Source of the DNA: Luteolibacter pohnpeiensis
Lineage (GTDB): Bacteria > Verrucomicrobiota > Verrucomicrobiia > Verrucomicrobiales > Akkermansiaceae
NCBI RefSeq assembly: GCF_016595435.1
Contig: NZ_JAENIJ010000008.1
Span: 1 to 64,000, forward strand
Direction of reading: 5' to 3'
Length of the DNA: 64,000 nucleotides
Shown: positions 53,785 through 64,000 of the stretch, one piece after another
How positions within the stretch are numbered: position 1 is the stretch's first letter
Layout: each line of letters begins with the position of its first letter
The notes under the pieces: model-generated
Seen by the model: only the letters and a program-made list of their open reading frames with translations
Told to the model about the DNA's origin: nothing
Database searches by the model: none
Made by a program: the position numbers and the translations under genes

Positions 53785-54375
53785 TCATCGGCGCCGCCTG
53801 CGGTTTTTCTTTTTCGCAGCAGCTGGGTTAATGGAATGGCGACATAAAGCGGCGATCCGGAATAGGATCCAAAAAACGATGGGGGAAAATAGCATGGTGA
53901 GCAGGGCCGTGCAGGCCATCTGGATCACGATGAATCGGTCCATCATCATTCCGCCTCGTACGAAGCAAATGATGAGATATTCAGCCATCAGATAAAGGAA
54001 GATGGCGATTCCCGATAGAACTACAGAAAATTGCCATTTGCCCTGGTGGAAAAGTGGCTGCACTCCCTGCATGAGGTAGCCCATGGCAGCGAACAACAGG
54101 ATCGAATAGCCAAAACGAAGTGATTCAACCGGTTGGGTATAGATCTGAGGATCGCCATTGAGCGTGCCAATGTAGGATTGGGTATCCCAAAGGAAGCCTG
54201 AGATGAACGCCAGCAGCAGCATGGTCGGGGAGCCGACCGTGACTGCGGAGCAGAGGAATACCAATTGGACAAGCAGGATCCGGGATTGATGAAATCCCGT
54301 AAAGGCTGGAATGAACTGCTGCACGACAAACGACGCGAGCACCAGCAGAACGGTGGTAATGGTATAGCGAATCAC
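53785..54375 (-). CDS. mreD: Rod shape-determining membrane protein MreD-like
   Basis: The protein is about 196 aa with a GTG start at 54375, 7 bp after the mreC stop. It has about five or six membrane segments, including ILLVQLVFLCSAVTVGSPTM and MLLLAFISGFLWDTQSYIG. It ends in a basic cluster (AKKKNRRRRR). Sequence conservation in MreD is low, and the assignment rests on topology and its place between mreC and mrdA. An earlier in-frame start lies inside mreC and is not used. Confidence 0.85.
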   Translation of the reverse strand: MIRYTITTVLLVLASFVVQQFIPAFTGFHQSRILLVQLVFLCSAVTVGSPTMLLLAFISGFLWDTQSYIGTLNGDPQIYTQPVESLRFGYSILLFAAMGYLMQGVQPLFHQGKWQFSVVLSGIAIFLYLMAEYLIICFVRGGMMMDRFIVIQMACTALLTMLFSPIVFWILFRIAALCRHSINPAAAKKKNRRRRR

Positions 54376-54382
54376 AAACGTT

Positions 54383-55189
54383 TCATGGGTCTCCTGAAAG
54401 AACCACGAATACCGTGCTGAGATCGGCGAAGTCCACTGCGGGACGGACGATAGCTTCGGAATTGAGGGCGTCACTTTCGACGGACTCGATGGTTCCTAAA
54501 ACAATATTAGGCTGGAAGATTCCTCCCAGGCCGGTGGTGAGGACCCGCTGGCCGGCTTTCAGCTGCGCGTCTTTGGATAAATATTTCAACCGGAGGCGTG
54601 GTTCTCCGTCTGCTTGGCTGCGTTGACCGCTGAGGATGCCGACTTCACGACTGCCTTCCACTTTTGCTGACACCAGACATTTTTCATCGGTCAGTAGCAA
54701 AACGGAGGAACGGTCTTTATCGATCCGGTCGATTTTCCCGACCAAACCTTCATTGGAAAGCACAACGTATTGCAGAGCGATGCCGCTTTTTTCGCCTGCA
54801 TCGATCTCGACCGTCTGCCACCAGGTCGTGGGTTGTCGGCGGATCACCTGGGCACCTACGACATCGAAGCGGGTCAGCTTTTTGAAAGCGAGCGCCCGCC
54901 GCATCTGATTGTTTTCCGTTTCCAGATCGCGGTAGCGGGATTCGATGAGCCGCAGTCGACCCATTTCGCCACGCATGGCTTCGAGCTCGGTTTCCAGTGC
55001 TTTGGAATGATTGGTTTCTTCCAGGAAGGCACGGGCATGAGTTTCCAGCTCAGATCCGGATTTCAGAAATGGCGAGATTGCTGCAAAGTATTTGCTCTGG
55101 ATATCTCGGACTGCCGACTCGCTGCGAGTGAGAGCCCATGTAGCTGCCCCGAGAAAGAGCAGCAGTGCGATGAGGTTGAGCGGCTTCAT
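54383..55189 (-). CDS. mreC: Rod shape-determining protein MreC
   Basis: The protein is 268 aa. A single N-terminal membrane helix is followed by a coiled coil (about 45-95, KALETELEAMRGEMGRLRLIESRYRDLETE) and the beta-rich periplasmic domain. That domain contains TWWQTVEIDAGEKSGI and DRSSVLLLTDEKCLVSAKV, as in MreC. It bridges the cytoplasmic MreB filament to the cell-wall enzymes. Its start is 27 bp after mreB. Confidence 0.93.
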   Translation of the reverse strand: MKPLNLIALLLFLGAATWALTRSESAVRDIQSKYFAAISPFLKSGSELETHARAFLEETNHSKALETELEAMRGEMGRLRLIESRYRDLETENNQMRRALAFKKLTRFDVVGAQVIRRQPTTWWQTVEIDAGEKSGIALQYVVLSNEGLVGKIDRIDKDRSSVLLLTDEKCLVSAKVEGSREVGILSGQRSQADGEPRLRLKYLSKDAQLKAGQRVLTTGLGGIFQPNIVLGTIESVESDALNSEAIVRPAVDFADLSTVFVVLSGDP

Positions 55190-55216
55190 GGCCGGAGGAT
55201 CATGTGCAGGATCGGG

Positions 55217-56245
<1,029 letters not shown>

Positions 56246-56462
56246 GGAAGCGGTTGAAAATAAGACAGATAGATGAAAGTTGCGGAATTCGGCGGTGCCC
56301 AGGTGGCTTCGCGTTCCGGCGGGCAAGCCGTGCAAAAACTGAAGCGATGGCGGAGCTGCGCCGAAAGTATCCCAAAGTCCCTATTCAGACCGTCAAGGTC
56401 AAGCGGGAAACCAGTGTTCCTCGCTGATGGGGCATTGGTTCCACGGACTTCAAAAACCGATT

Positions 56463-57251
56463 TTAGGCAAGGACAGGTCCGACCTTGGCATGGCGGGTCA
56501 AAAACTCATCTGCCAGGTCGCCGTAAGACTGGGCTCCGATGCCTCCCTGATCGTGTTCAAAGATGGTCCGGCCGTGACTTGGCGCTTCGCCCAAACGGAT
56601 CGTTCTAGGAATGACCGAGCGGTAAATTTGATCCGGGAAATAATTGGAAACTTCATCGACGACCTGGCGCGAAAGCAAGGTGCGACCATCATACATGGTC
56701 ATCAGAATGCCTTCGAGGCGCAGATTCGGATTCGCATCCGAGTTGCGGATTTGGTCGATGACATGGACGATTTTTGCCAAACCTTCCAGGCCAAACCATT
56801 CGCATTGAAGCGGAATCAGGATTTCGTCCGCAGCTGCCAGGGCGGATGTCATCAGCACGCCCAGCGATGGTGGGGTATCCAGAATGCAGTATTCGAAAAG
56901 ATCGTTCGGTTTCAGCGCCTGAAGGATCGAGCGCAGTCGGGTGAGGTGGTCATCGCTCCGTGCCAGCTCGATTTCGACACCAGCCAAGTCCATTTCAGAG
57001 GGAACGAGTGACAAATTGTCACGTCCGGTTGCCAAAATCTGATCGTAGACCGTTTTTTGCCCGATCAGAACCGGATACATGCTGCTGTTTTCCGGTGGCT
57101 CAATTCCGAGTCCGCTGGTGCAGTTGGCTTGTGGGTCCAGATCGATCAAAAGCACGCGCTGGCCGCGAAGCGCAAGGGCTGCGGAGAGGTTGAGCGCGGT
57201 GGTGGTTTTACCCACGCCGCCTTTTTGGTTGCCGATGGCGACGACTTTCAT
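56463..57251 (-). CDS. parA: ParA/Soj-family chromosome partitioning ATPase
   Basis: The protein is 262 aa. It has the deviant Walker [10 protein letters not shown] (about 10-18), [29 protein letters not shown], and the Walker B region [13 protein letters not shown]. Such ATPases bind DNA as dimers and move ParB-bound DNA or protein cargo. No parB or parS site (TGTTTCACGTGAAACA) is seen in the window. The gene lies 217 bp upstream of mreB on the same strand and could be co-transcribed with it. Confidence 0.92.
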   Translation of the reverse strand: MKVVAIGNQKGGVGKTTTALNLSAALALRGQRVLLIDLDPQANCTSGLGIEPPENSSMYPVLIGQKTVYDQILATGRDNLSLVPSEMDLAGVEIELARSDDHLTRLRSILQALKPNDLFEYCILDTPPSLGVLMTSALAAADEILIPLQCEWFGLEGLAKIVHVIDQIRNSDANPNLRLEGILMTMYDGRTLLSRQVVDEVSNYFPDQIYRSVIPRTIRLGEAPSHGRTIFEHDQGGIGAQSYGDLADEFLTRHAKVGPVLA

Positions 57252-57446
57252 GAGGTGACAGCATTGTTCCGTTTGTCGCGCCGGATGGCAATCAAAACCC
57301 CTTCTTAACCGGTTAGGAGCCTATGCGTAGGAGAATATTTCCTAGGTTTGATCGGCAATTCTCGGGACGATTGGCATGCAGAATAGTTGTCAGAATGTCT
57401 GATTGACGTCTCTGGTTAAACCCGATTGTTTAATTGCTACTTTCAG

Positions 57447-57980
57447 ATGGAGAGCGAGTTGGAATTATCCCATTTTTCAGAAGACGACATCCGGCGTCTT
57501 TACCCGACCTTGCGTGCCATGGCGGGAGAAAAAATGGCTCATGAGCGACTCGGCCACACTCTTCAGCCCACTGCACTGGTGCATGAAGCTTGGCTGAGAA
57601 TGCGTGAAAGCGAAAATCAAACCTGGCGAAACACCGCCCATTTTTGTGCGGCGGCGGCGGAGACGATGCGTCGGATTTTGATCGATCGCGGCCGTCGACG
57701 TGCTCGTAAAAAGCATGGCGGCGGCTTGAAGCAGGTCCCGATGCAGCAGCTGGATTTGGAAGAACCCGAACATAAGGACTCGATCGTGGTGATCGATGAA
57801 GCCTTGAAGCGTTTGGAGGAAGTCGACCCGCAACGCGCCCGTTTGGTTCTACTGAAATACTTCGGCGGCATGTCGAATCGGGAAATCGCTCATGAAATGA
57901 AAGTGACTGAGCGAACCGTGGAGCGCTATTGGGCGTTTGCCAGAACCTGGCTTTATCGCGAGATCCAGAGTCGCCTCTGA
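57447..57980 (+). CDS. ECF-family RNA polymerase sigma factor (PVC type)
   Basis: The 177-aa protein matches the Sigma70_ECF (PF07638) group that is abundant in planctomycetes and verrucomicrobia. Region 2 has LYPTLRAMAGEKMAHERLGHTLQPTALVHEAWLRM and RRILIDRGRRRARKKHGG. Region 4 has YFGGMSNREIAHEMKVTERTVERYWAFARTWL. The start ATG at 57447 begins MESELELSHF. In related genomes such genes are often adjacent to a Ser/Thr kinase, which here lies about 4.8 kb downstream. Two exported proteins are between them. Confidence 0.93.
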   Translation: MESELELSHFSEDDIRRLYPTLRAMAGEKMAHERLGHTLQPTALVHEAWLRMRESENQTWRNTAHFCAAAAETMRRILIDRGRRRARKKHGGGLKQVPMQQLDLEEPEHKDSIVVIDEALKRLEEVDPQRARLVLLKYFGGMSNREIAHEMKVTERTVERYWAFARTWLYREIQSRL

Positions 57981-58147
57981 GGTTCGAGATTTGTTAGAAT
58001 CGCTGGAGATTCGATTTTGAAGATTGCTTGTCGGGTTTGAAGCCTGAACGGCGCGGAAAGGAGAGAGGACGAAATCATCGTCCGAAAAACCCAACCCTAA
58101 CAATCGGTGAACCCACACCGGTTTCCGGAAGTTTCCGGCCTTTCCCT

Positions 58148-59218
58148 ATGTCATTAAAACTTTTTCTGGCAAGACGTCGCAGTCGAGCCATCGCCAGGAT
58201 TTTACCGTCCGTTGTCATTTTATCGTGGTTCGCCACATCGACCGAAACGTCCATCGCTGCCGAGCGCGGACGCGATCCGTGGGTGTTTCGGATGATTTTC
58301 GAAAACCGATCGAGAATGTTGGTAATGGCTCTGCGCTCTGACTTGTGGGCGGCCTACAATCCAGCGAATGGATCGCTGTACAAGGTTTGGAATGGCGGTA
58401 TCGAATATCACGGCAAGGTCTACGACTTCGGACAGCGGAATTCCAAAGCGCTCGGGCAGGTTTACCATCGCTGCGAAAAGTCGTCATTGTTAGAGGCCAC
58501 GGATGAATCGGTGATTCCCTCAGGCTGGACGACGGAGGGAATAGCGACAGGTGCGGAATCGTGGACTCTAACAAATAGCAATTCGGAATTGGTCACACGG
58601 AGTTTTGATACTCGGAGATATGATCAGGTCATGGTGACCTATCGCACGCCGGGAGGCAACAATCGGCTGTTGGTGGATGTTTCCACAGATAATGGTTTGA
58701 GCTGGAATGCCCAAACCTGGATGTCCATTGATGCACCGGCGGAAGACGGTCACCAAAAGCGGTTGGCTGTGACAGCGGAGCAGGTCAAACTGAGGTTCCG
58801 GCGAAATACGACTGGCAGCACCGCAACCCTGGCAGACCTCGTCGTGATGGGGGACTACCAAGTTTGGTCGTTTCAGAAAGACGGCCAGATGGTTTTTCCA
58901 AAAGTGGATTGGCGTGGTTATCGGCTTTCGGGGCAGACAGACGGTGTCACGCTTCTGTACGATCTGATATTGCCCGATGAAACCCGAATCTCCGTGGCAG
59001 AAACTCCTGAGCAGGTTGTTGGCGCGGGCATGACGCGGAAGTTTGAAATTCTTGGGCTGCCTGCCGATTCAAGAGTTTCACTTGAACTCGATGGCACGGG
59101 CTATCAAGCGGCTCATCAGCTGGCTGGCGCAGGTAGTTTGCGGACTGAAAACGACGATACGTTTTTGGATTTTGTGACCGATGGAAGTTCCACTCTAACC
59201 ACTACCTGGACCCCATGA
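58148..59218 (+). CDS. Exported protein, haem-/dehydrogenase-associated N-terminal domain
   Basis: The protein is 356 aa. The signal region spans about 1-40, with hydrophobic segment RILPSVVILSWFATST. The following segment, RDPWVFRMIFENRSRMLVMAL and DLWAAYNPANGSLYKVW, matches the domain commonly found before haem-binding or dehydrogenase modules in Bacteroidota and Verrucomicrobiota (recalled, not searched). Residues about 150-250 have a jelly-roll-like composition (VMVTYRTPGGNNRLLVDVS). No CxxCH haem motif is present. The ATG at 58148 is chosen at the signal peptide. It overlaps the next gene (ATGA), suggesting the two act together. Confidence 0.7.
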   Translation: MSLKLFLARRRSRAIARILPSVVILSWFATSTETSIAAERGRDPWVFRMIFENRSRMLVMALRSDLWAAYNPANGSLYKVWNGGIEYHGKVYDFGQRNSKALGQVYHRCEKSSLLEATDESVIPSGWTTEGIATGAESWTLTNSNSELVTRSFDTRRYDQVMVTYRTPGGNNRLLVDVSTDNGLSWNAQTWMSIDAPAEDGHQKRLAVTAEQVKLRFRRNTTGSTATLADLVVMGDYQVWSFQKDGQMVFPKVDWRGYRLSGQTDGVTLLYDLILPDETRISVAETPEQVVGAGMTRKFEILGLPADSRVSLELDGTGYQAAHQLAGAGSLRTENDDTFLDFVTDGSSTLTTTWTP

Positions 59219-62200
59219 GACTTTTGGCGATTGTAGCAATGGTTTTGGCGACTGCTCACCTGGGCTGGAGCCAGGAAAAGGCGATGAGGCCTGGAGTCAC
59301 GGTTTGGGTTTACGAGCTTGGGGAGGAACTTCGCGAGCTACCGTTGCTGGTGGACGGACAAACCCCAAATGTTTCTGGTTATTACCCGGCTGTCGATTTC
59401 TCGGGAGCGTGGGAAACCATTTATAATTCTTCCCTGGAACAATATTATCTAGGGCATGCTTGGGGGAATCTAATCGTGGAAACCGGCGGGACTTATACTT
59501 TCCGCCTCACCAGCGATGATGGCGCGAAATTTTATATCGGAGATTCAGCGGCACTCGTTGTCGATGACGATCCAGCTGAAGAGGGTGGTCGATCCGCGAG
59601 TTTGAATTTATTGCCGGGCACCTATCCGTTCTACGTGGATTTCTATCAGAACACGGGAGATGCAAGAGTGTTGCTGGAATGGAAACCACCAGGTGCGCAA
59701 GATTTTGTTCCAATCCCGGAATCATCTCTGGAAACCGAGGACGGGCTGACTCATGTGACTTCGCCAGGGTTGAAGAATTATTATTACGAGGAAGGCGCTG
59801 GCGGAAGTGCGGGAGGTCCAGGCGATGGGCGACCCTTGATTGGCGTTCATCCGGGTTATGATTTGATCAACTTCCGCCCAAGTGATTTCCACCCGGCAGT
59901 AGGTGGTATGGATTTTCTGCCCGATGGGCGCTTGGCGATTTGCACTTGGGACAATACCGGATCTGTTTATTTTCTGGATGGCTTGGACGGAGATAGTCCG
60001 GCAACGGTGCATCGCTTCGCAACCGGGTTGGGCGAACCGCTCGGGTTGAAAGTGATTGATGGAGTTGTCTACGTGACCCAGAAGCAGGAGGTCACCAAGT
60101 TGTTAGATACAGATGGCGATGATGTGGCGGATGAATATCTTTCGGTAGCTCACGGATGGCCTGCATCGTTCAACTACCATGAGTTTAGTTTTAATCTGGT
60201 GCAAAAAGATGGCTACTTGTGGGTTACGACTTCCGTGCCGCTACGGACTGGAAATACGGCCTATCTTCCCGGCTCAGAGCCAGCATTTCCGGTCCCTCAT
60301 GGTCCGGGTTCGCTGCTGCGCATAGATCCACAAAATAGGACTTGGGAAATTGTTGCAAATGGCCTTCGGACCCCGAATGGCATGGGAGTCGGTGTGGATG
60401 GAGAATTGTTCTGCAGTGACAATCAGGGTGAATGGCTGCCATCTTCCCGGTTGAATCATTTGGTCCCTGGTAACTACTATGGACATCGTGAAGATCCGGA
60501 TGTCGAGTTGCCATACACGAGGCCGGCCCTGTGGTTGCCGCACGGTGAAATTTCCAATTCTCCAGCGGAACCGATTTTGATCCCAAGCGGTCCGTATGCC
60601 GGTCAGATGTTGATCGCTGAATTAACGCACGGCGGCATCAATCGCGCTTTTCTGGAGAAGGTGAAGTGTGAGTATCAAGGGGCTGTCTTTCAATTCACTC
60701 AAGGGTTGGAATGTGGAATGAATCGATTGGTGTGGGGGCCGGATGGTTCTTTGTATGCGGGAGGCGTCGGATCCGGCGGCAACTGGAATTGGAATGGAAC
60801 AACGTATGGTTTGCAGCGTCTCAAACCGAATGGACGGACGACCTTTGAGATGAAAAGTGTCCGGGCACGCGCGGACGGGATCATCATCGAATTTACTCAG
60901 CCGGTTCCTTATTCATGCATCGGTTCTGTAGCCAATTACAGTCTCCAGCAATACCATTACGAACCGGAAAGCACGTATGGGGGGCCGAAATATAACGTGG
61001 AGTCTTTGGCTGCTTCTTATGCAGATGTCTCACTCGATCGCACAAAGGTTTATCTCAATATTCCGGGATTGAAAGAGGATCGGGTGATTGCACTGCGGCT
61101 GAAAAATTTCGTCAATGAAAGCCAGGTGGCACCATGGGCAACGGAAGCTTGGTATACGATGAATCAATTGCCTGAGGATGCTGGTGCGGATTTTACGGTC
61201 ATGGATCCGCCGCCAGAATCGCAGATTCCCGTTTCACCGGACGTATCGATTCTTTATGAGGCGGAATCGGCGGAAAATATCGGCCCGGTAACGGCAACCG
61301 AGCATGCTGGTTACACGGGTTCGGGTTATTCCGACTATGGGAATGCAGCAGGTCAGATCATCCGCTGGAATATCGTTTCGACACACGCGGGTGATCATCA
61401 AGTTGCGTTTCGTTATGCGAATGGCGGCACCTCAGCCCGTCCTTTGGTTCTGAGTGTCAATGGAAGCGTTCTAACGACTCTCCAATTTTCTCCAACCTCA
61501 GGATGGGCGGATTGGGTGACTACGAACGTAGTTGTCGTCAATTTGAATAAGGGAACGAACACGATCCAATTGAGCAGTGCCGGTTCAACCGGACCGAATG
61601 TTGATTCCATGTCACTGATTGGTCCTTCCGCGGCTCCATCCAGTGCCGTGGTGTTATTTGACGGAACTGCAGCTTCGCTTCTGGCAAATTGGAAGCGCGA
61701 TCAGGATGGCGCCCGGCCAAGCTGGTCAGTGGAAGGGGGAGCCTTATTGGTGAATACCAGTCCATCGCCGAATGATATTTCCACGATTGCCGGATATAAC
61801 GATTTCACACTTCATCTGGAATGGCTCTCCCCGACTGGTGGAGTGGATCAGCTGGGAGGAAATTCCGGTGTGAAACTGCGGCGCAGTTATGAGGTGCAAA
61901 TCCTCAATTCAGCGGCCGGAATTGCATTGGCCAATGATTCTGCCGGTGCGATCTATCAACTCAAAGCCGCTGACCTCAATGCCAGTCTGGGTGCGGGAGC
62001 ATGGCAAAGCTATGATATCGATTTCACGGCTGCGCGCTGGAGTGGCACTACCAAAATTGAGAATGCCAAAGTGACAGTGCGATGGAATGGCGTAAAGATT
62101 CACGATGAGGTGGAAATTCCTGCCCCAACAGGGGCTTCGCTAGCGGAGGCATCAGGGTTGCAACCTTTGCTGCTGCAGGCTCATGCGTCAGACGCCTCCG

Positions 62201-62673
62201 GGCCAGTCAGGTTCCGGAACATCTGGATCATACCCAAAGATACGTTTTCCCAACATTGGCAATCCTGGCTGGAATCCCAAGGAATTGCATGGTCGACAGG
62301 TGTGGAATATCAGGATTCGGACCACGATGGTTTACCCAACCTTTGGGAGTATGCGGTCGATGGTGGCGCAACAGCAAATGACGATGGCGTTTCAAGAATG
62401 CCGACCATGAAGCTGGTCGAGGATGATGAGCAGGTTTATATGGAGTTCGAGTTTGTTAGACGCGCCGACTCCGCTGCGATCGGGTTGCGCTATTCTCTCC
62501 AAACCTCCGAATCTCTGGATTTTGGTTCGTGGACCAATCATCCAGCGAGTCAAATTGGACCTGCTGTGCCGATTGGTGATGGCCATCTGGAACGAGTTGT
62601 TTTGAAAATGGACGAGCCTGTAACCGGTCTGAAACGGATATTCGCGCGCTTACAAGCCGAGTTGATCGAATGA
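59215..62673 (+). CDS. Large exported PA14/dehydrogenase-like/CBM/DUF1080 protein
   Basis: The protein is 1152 aa with signal peptide MRLLAIVAMVLATAHLGWSQ. A PA14-like domain lies at about 30-165 (GGTYTFRLTSDDGAKFYI). A beta-propeller of the PQQ-dependent sugar-dehydrogenase/sorbosone type spans about 200-530 (HPAVGGMDFLPDGRLAICTWD, NGLRTPNGMGVGVDGELFCSD). A CBM6/35-like domain follows at about 680-800 (YEAESAENIGPVTA, HAGDHQVAFRYANG). A 3-keto-disaccharide hydrolase (DUF1080) domain at about 810-1005 begins VVLFDGTAASLLANW and has NSGVKLRRSYEVQILN. The C-terminal tail has the calcium-loop motif DSDHDGLPNLWEYA. It suggests extracellular carbohydrate binding and oxidation, but substrate and cofactor are unproven. 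Confidence 0.88.
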   Translation: MRLLAIVAMVLATAHLGWSQEKAMRPGVTVWVYELGEELRELPLLVDGQTPNVSGYYPAVDFSGAWETIYNSSLEQYYLGHAWGNLIVETGGTYTFRLTSDDGAKFYIGDSAALVVDDDPAEEGGRSASLNLLPGTYPFYVDFYQNTGDARVLLEWKPPGAQDFVPIPESSLETEDGLTHVTSPGLKNYYYEEGAGGSAGGPGDGRPLIGVHPGYDLINFRPSDFHPAVGGMDFLPDGRLAICTWDNTGSVYFLDGLDGDSPATVHRFATGLGEPLGLKVIDGVVYVTQKQEVTKLLDTDGDDVADEYLSVAHGWPASFNYHEFSFNLVQKDGYLWVTTSVPLRTGNTAYLPGSEPAFPVPHGPGSLLRIDPQNRTWEIVANGLRTPNGMGVGVDGELFCSDNQGEWLPSSRLNHLVPGNYYGHREDPDVELPYTRPALWLPHGEISNSPAEPILIPSGPYAGQMLIAELTHGGINRAFLEKVKCEYQGAVFQFTQGLECGMNRLVWGPDGSLYAGGVGSGGNWNWNGTTYGLQRLKPNGRTTFEMKSVRARADGIIIEFTQPVPYSCIGSVANYSLQQYHYEPESTYGGPKYNVESLAASYADVSLDRTKVYLNIPGLKEDRVIALRLKNFVNESQVAPWATEAWYTMNQLPEDAGADFTVMDPPPESQIPVSPDVSILYEAESAENIGPVTATEHAGYTGSGYSDYGNAAGQIIRWNIVSTHAGDHQVAFRYANGGTSARPLVLSVNGSVLTTLQFSPTSGWADWVTTNVVVVNLNKGTNTIQLSSAGSTGPNVDSMSLIGPSAAPSSAVVLFDGTAASLLANWKRDQDGARPSWSVEGGALLVNTSPSPNDISTIAGYNDFTLHLEWLSPTGGVDQLGGNSGVKLRRSYEVQILNSAAGIALANDSAGAIYQLKAADLNASLGAGAWQSYDIDFTAARWSGTTKIENAKVTVRWNGVKIHDEVEIPAPTGASLAEASGLQPLLLQAHASDASGPVRFRNIWIIPKDTFSQHWQSWLESQGIAWSTGVEYQDSDHDGLPNLWEYAVDGGATANDDGVSRMPTMKLVEDDEQVYMEFEFVRRADSAAIGLRYSLQTSESLDFGSWTNHPASQIGPAVPIGDGHLERVVLKMDEPVTGLKRIFARLQAELIE

Positions 62674-62754
62674 AGCAATTCGAGGCACAGAGCGCAGAAT
62701 GCTTGCCGGGAAACCGACTCTTCGATCATCTTGAAGGGCAATGTAGATTTCGAC

Positions 62755-64000
62755 ATGCCGGATCAACTGGATCAACATCATCTTGCGATAGAAAACGCCA
62801 TCTTTGATACCGCGCTGGAGATCAAAGATGGTGAGCTGCGTGAGCTATATCTTCAAAAAACCTTCCAAGGTGACCCGGATGGCCTGGAGCGGATGAGAAA
62901 CTTGTTGTCAGCAGTGGGGGAATCTGCGGCGTATTTCCTCCAAAGCAGAGTTGAGCGTGCTGAGTTAGCGGAGGATTTGATGCGGGAAATCGGCCCGGTG
63001 AATTTATCGCAACCAGAGCCTGACCCTGATGCTGAAGTTGAGGGTACGGTGATTGATCGCTATGTGCTTCTCAAGCGAATCGGCGAAGGTGGCTGCGGAG
63101 TCGTTTACGAGGCAAGGCAGGATGGCATGCGACGAACCGTAGCCCTGAAAATCATCCGTTTGGGCATGGATTCGGAATCCGTGGTTAAGCGATTCGATGC
63201 AGAACGGCATGCGCTTGAGCTCATGGATCATCCGAATATTGCACGGGTGGTCGATGCTGGCCGCACTCCTGTTGGACGCCCTTATTTCGTGATGGAGTTG
63301 GTGCGAGGACAGAAAATCACCGACTATTTCCGGTTGGAGAAGCCTGACCTTCGCGCCAAACTGCAAATCTTTTTGCAAGTCTGCCAAGCCATCCAACACG
63401 CCCACCAGAAGGGCATTGTTCACCGTGATATCAAGCCATCAAACATTCTGATAGAATCCCATGACGGCGTTGTTTTGCCGAAGGTGATCGACTTTGGAAT
63501 TGCAAAGGCTACGGAAAATCCGGTTCGGGATCGGGGGGAATTGACGACGCTCGGCCAGTTCCTTGGAACACCGGCCTACATGAGCCCCGAGCAAATCGAC
63601 ATGGGTGGAATTGATATCGATACCCGTAGTGATATTTACAGTCTTGGGACTTTGTTGTATGAATTGTTATCCGGGAGACCTCCCTTTGACAGCGTTGAAC
63701 TGACAAAGTCCGGAATGTCAGAATTGCGGCGCATTTTGTTAGAAGTCGATCCACCTATACCATCTGCTGTGGCGGAAAGCGGGGTATCTGCCTCGTTGAA
63801 AGGGGAACTCGATTGGATTGTCGTTAAAGCCATGGAGAAGGACCGGAACCGTCGTTACCAGACGGTCTACAGCCTCGCGATGGATATCCGCCGCTATCTA
63901 ACCAATGAGCCGGTATTGGCTCGGCGCCCAAGGAAGCTGTATCTTATGCGAAAGTTTTTCCTGCGGAATCAGGTCGCCTGTATTTCGGGAATTATGGTGG
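62755..64000 (+). CDS. Serine/threonine protein kinase (3' end beyond window)
   Basis: The frame is open for 415 codons from the ATG at 62755 to the window end, so the gene continues. Residues about 1-95 are an acidic helical N-terminal region. The Hanks-type kinase domain starts near 100: glycine loop GEGGCGVVYE, the catalytic Lys in VALKII, HRDIKPSN with the catalytic Asp, DFG in VIDFGIAKA, and the activation-segment end GTPAYMSPEQ. It is catalytically complete. The last codons (MRKFFLRNQVACIS...) begin a likely membrane region. WD40 or TPR repeats, typical of these kinases, would lie outside the window. Confidence 0.93.
   Translation, partial: MPDQLDQHHLAIENAIFDTALEIKDGELRELYLQKTFQGDPDGLERMRNLLSAVGESAAYFLQSRVERAELAEDLMREIGPVNLSQPEPDPDAEVEGTVIDRYVLLKRIGEGGCGVVYEARQDGMRRTVALKIIRLGMDSESVVKRFDAERHALELMDHPNIARVVDAGRTPVGRPYFVMELVRGQKITDYFRLEKPDLRAKLQIFLQVCQAIQHAHQKGIVHRDIKPSNILIESHDGVVLPKVIDFGIAKATENPVRDRGELTTLGQFLGTPAYMSPEQIDMGGIDIDTRSDIYSLGTLLYELLSGRPPFDSVELTKSGMSELRRILLEVDPPIPSAVAESGVSASLKGELDWIVVKAMEKDRNRRYQTVYSLAMDIRRYLTNEPVLARRPRKLYLMRKFFLRNQVACISGIMV

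Overview
The window reads as chromosomal DNA of a Verrucomicrobiota bacterium, probably of the order Verrucomicrobiales. Pointers are a PEP-CTERM secreted protein, a fused CcoNO cytochrome oxidase, a planctomycete/verrucomicrobial-type ECF sigma factor near a Ser/Thr kinase, a secreted PA14/dehydrogenase/DUF1080 protein with a 'DSDHDGLPNLWEYA' calcium-loop tail, an outer membrane (BamA), and moderate GC content (mid-50s percent by eye). No genus can be named from the sequence alone. Most of the DNA is ordinary core genome. No complete insertion sequence, prophage or CRISPR array is visible.

Layout. 1-300: remnants with two copies of a 29-bp direct repeat, beside a tRNA-Ser(CGA). 0.5-4.8 kb: two unrecognised membrane proteins and an AI-2E-type exporter. 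4.9-6.3 kb: nusB (with a large internal insertion) and ribH. 6.4-15.6 kb: a long minus-strand cbb3 oxidase operon (ccoS-like, ccoNO fusion, ccoQ-like, mono-haem ccoP, ccoG, a FixH-like microprotein, a SafE/TauE-like protein, ccoI), followed by a PocR-AraC regulator. 15.7-28.7 kb: a secreted MORN-like protein, a MATE exporter, a Sfp-type PPTase overlapping a bimodular NRPS, a TPM-domain trio and a PEP-CTERM protein. 28.9-37.7 kb: ABC-F ATPase, bamA, uvrB, a GcvR-like ACT protein, and an AAA-type ATPase with an array of SPF motifs. 37.8-49.7 kb: nuoD-nuoE, mprF with a VirJ/AcvB-like hydrolase, an EamA transporter, panB-hemW, an MFS exporter and two Hsp20 genes. 49.9-57.3 kb: parA, mreB, mreC, mreD, mrdA and rng on one strand. 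57.4-64 kb: an ECF sigma factor, two secreted proteins for carbohydrate or dehydrogenase-type chemistry, and a Ser/Thr kinase cut by the window end.

How the genes work together. The cbb3 cluster carries both structural and copper/haem maturation genes for microaerobic respiration. The NRPS and PPTase form a translationally coupled unit, and their specificity residues read as Gly then Val. The MprF/VirJ pair looks like a synthesis and turnover unit for aminoacylated phosphatidylglycerol. The mre-mrdA-rng block is the rod-shape elongation cluster.

The most notable observations are the very small predicted Gly-Val NRPS, the SPF-repeat ATPase, the ECF/kinase locus with an embedded oxidoreductase pair, and a frame-independent, over-represented heptamer TGTTAGA (TCTAACA on the other strand) scattered through genes of the window.
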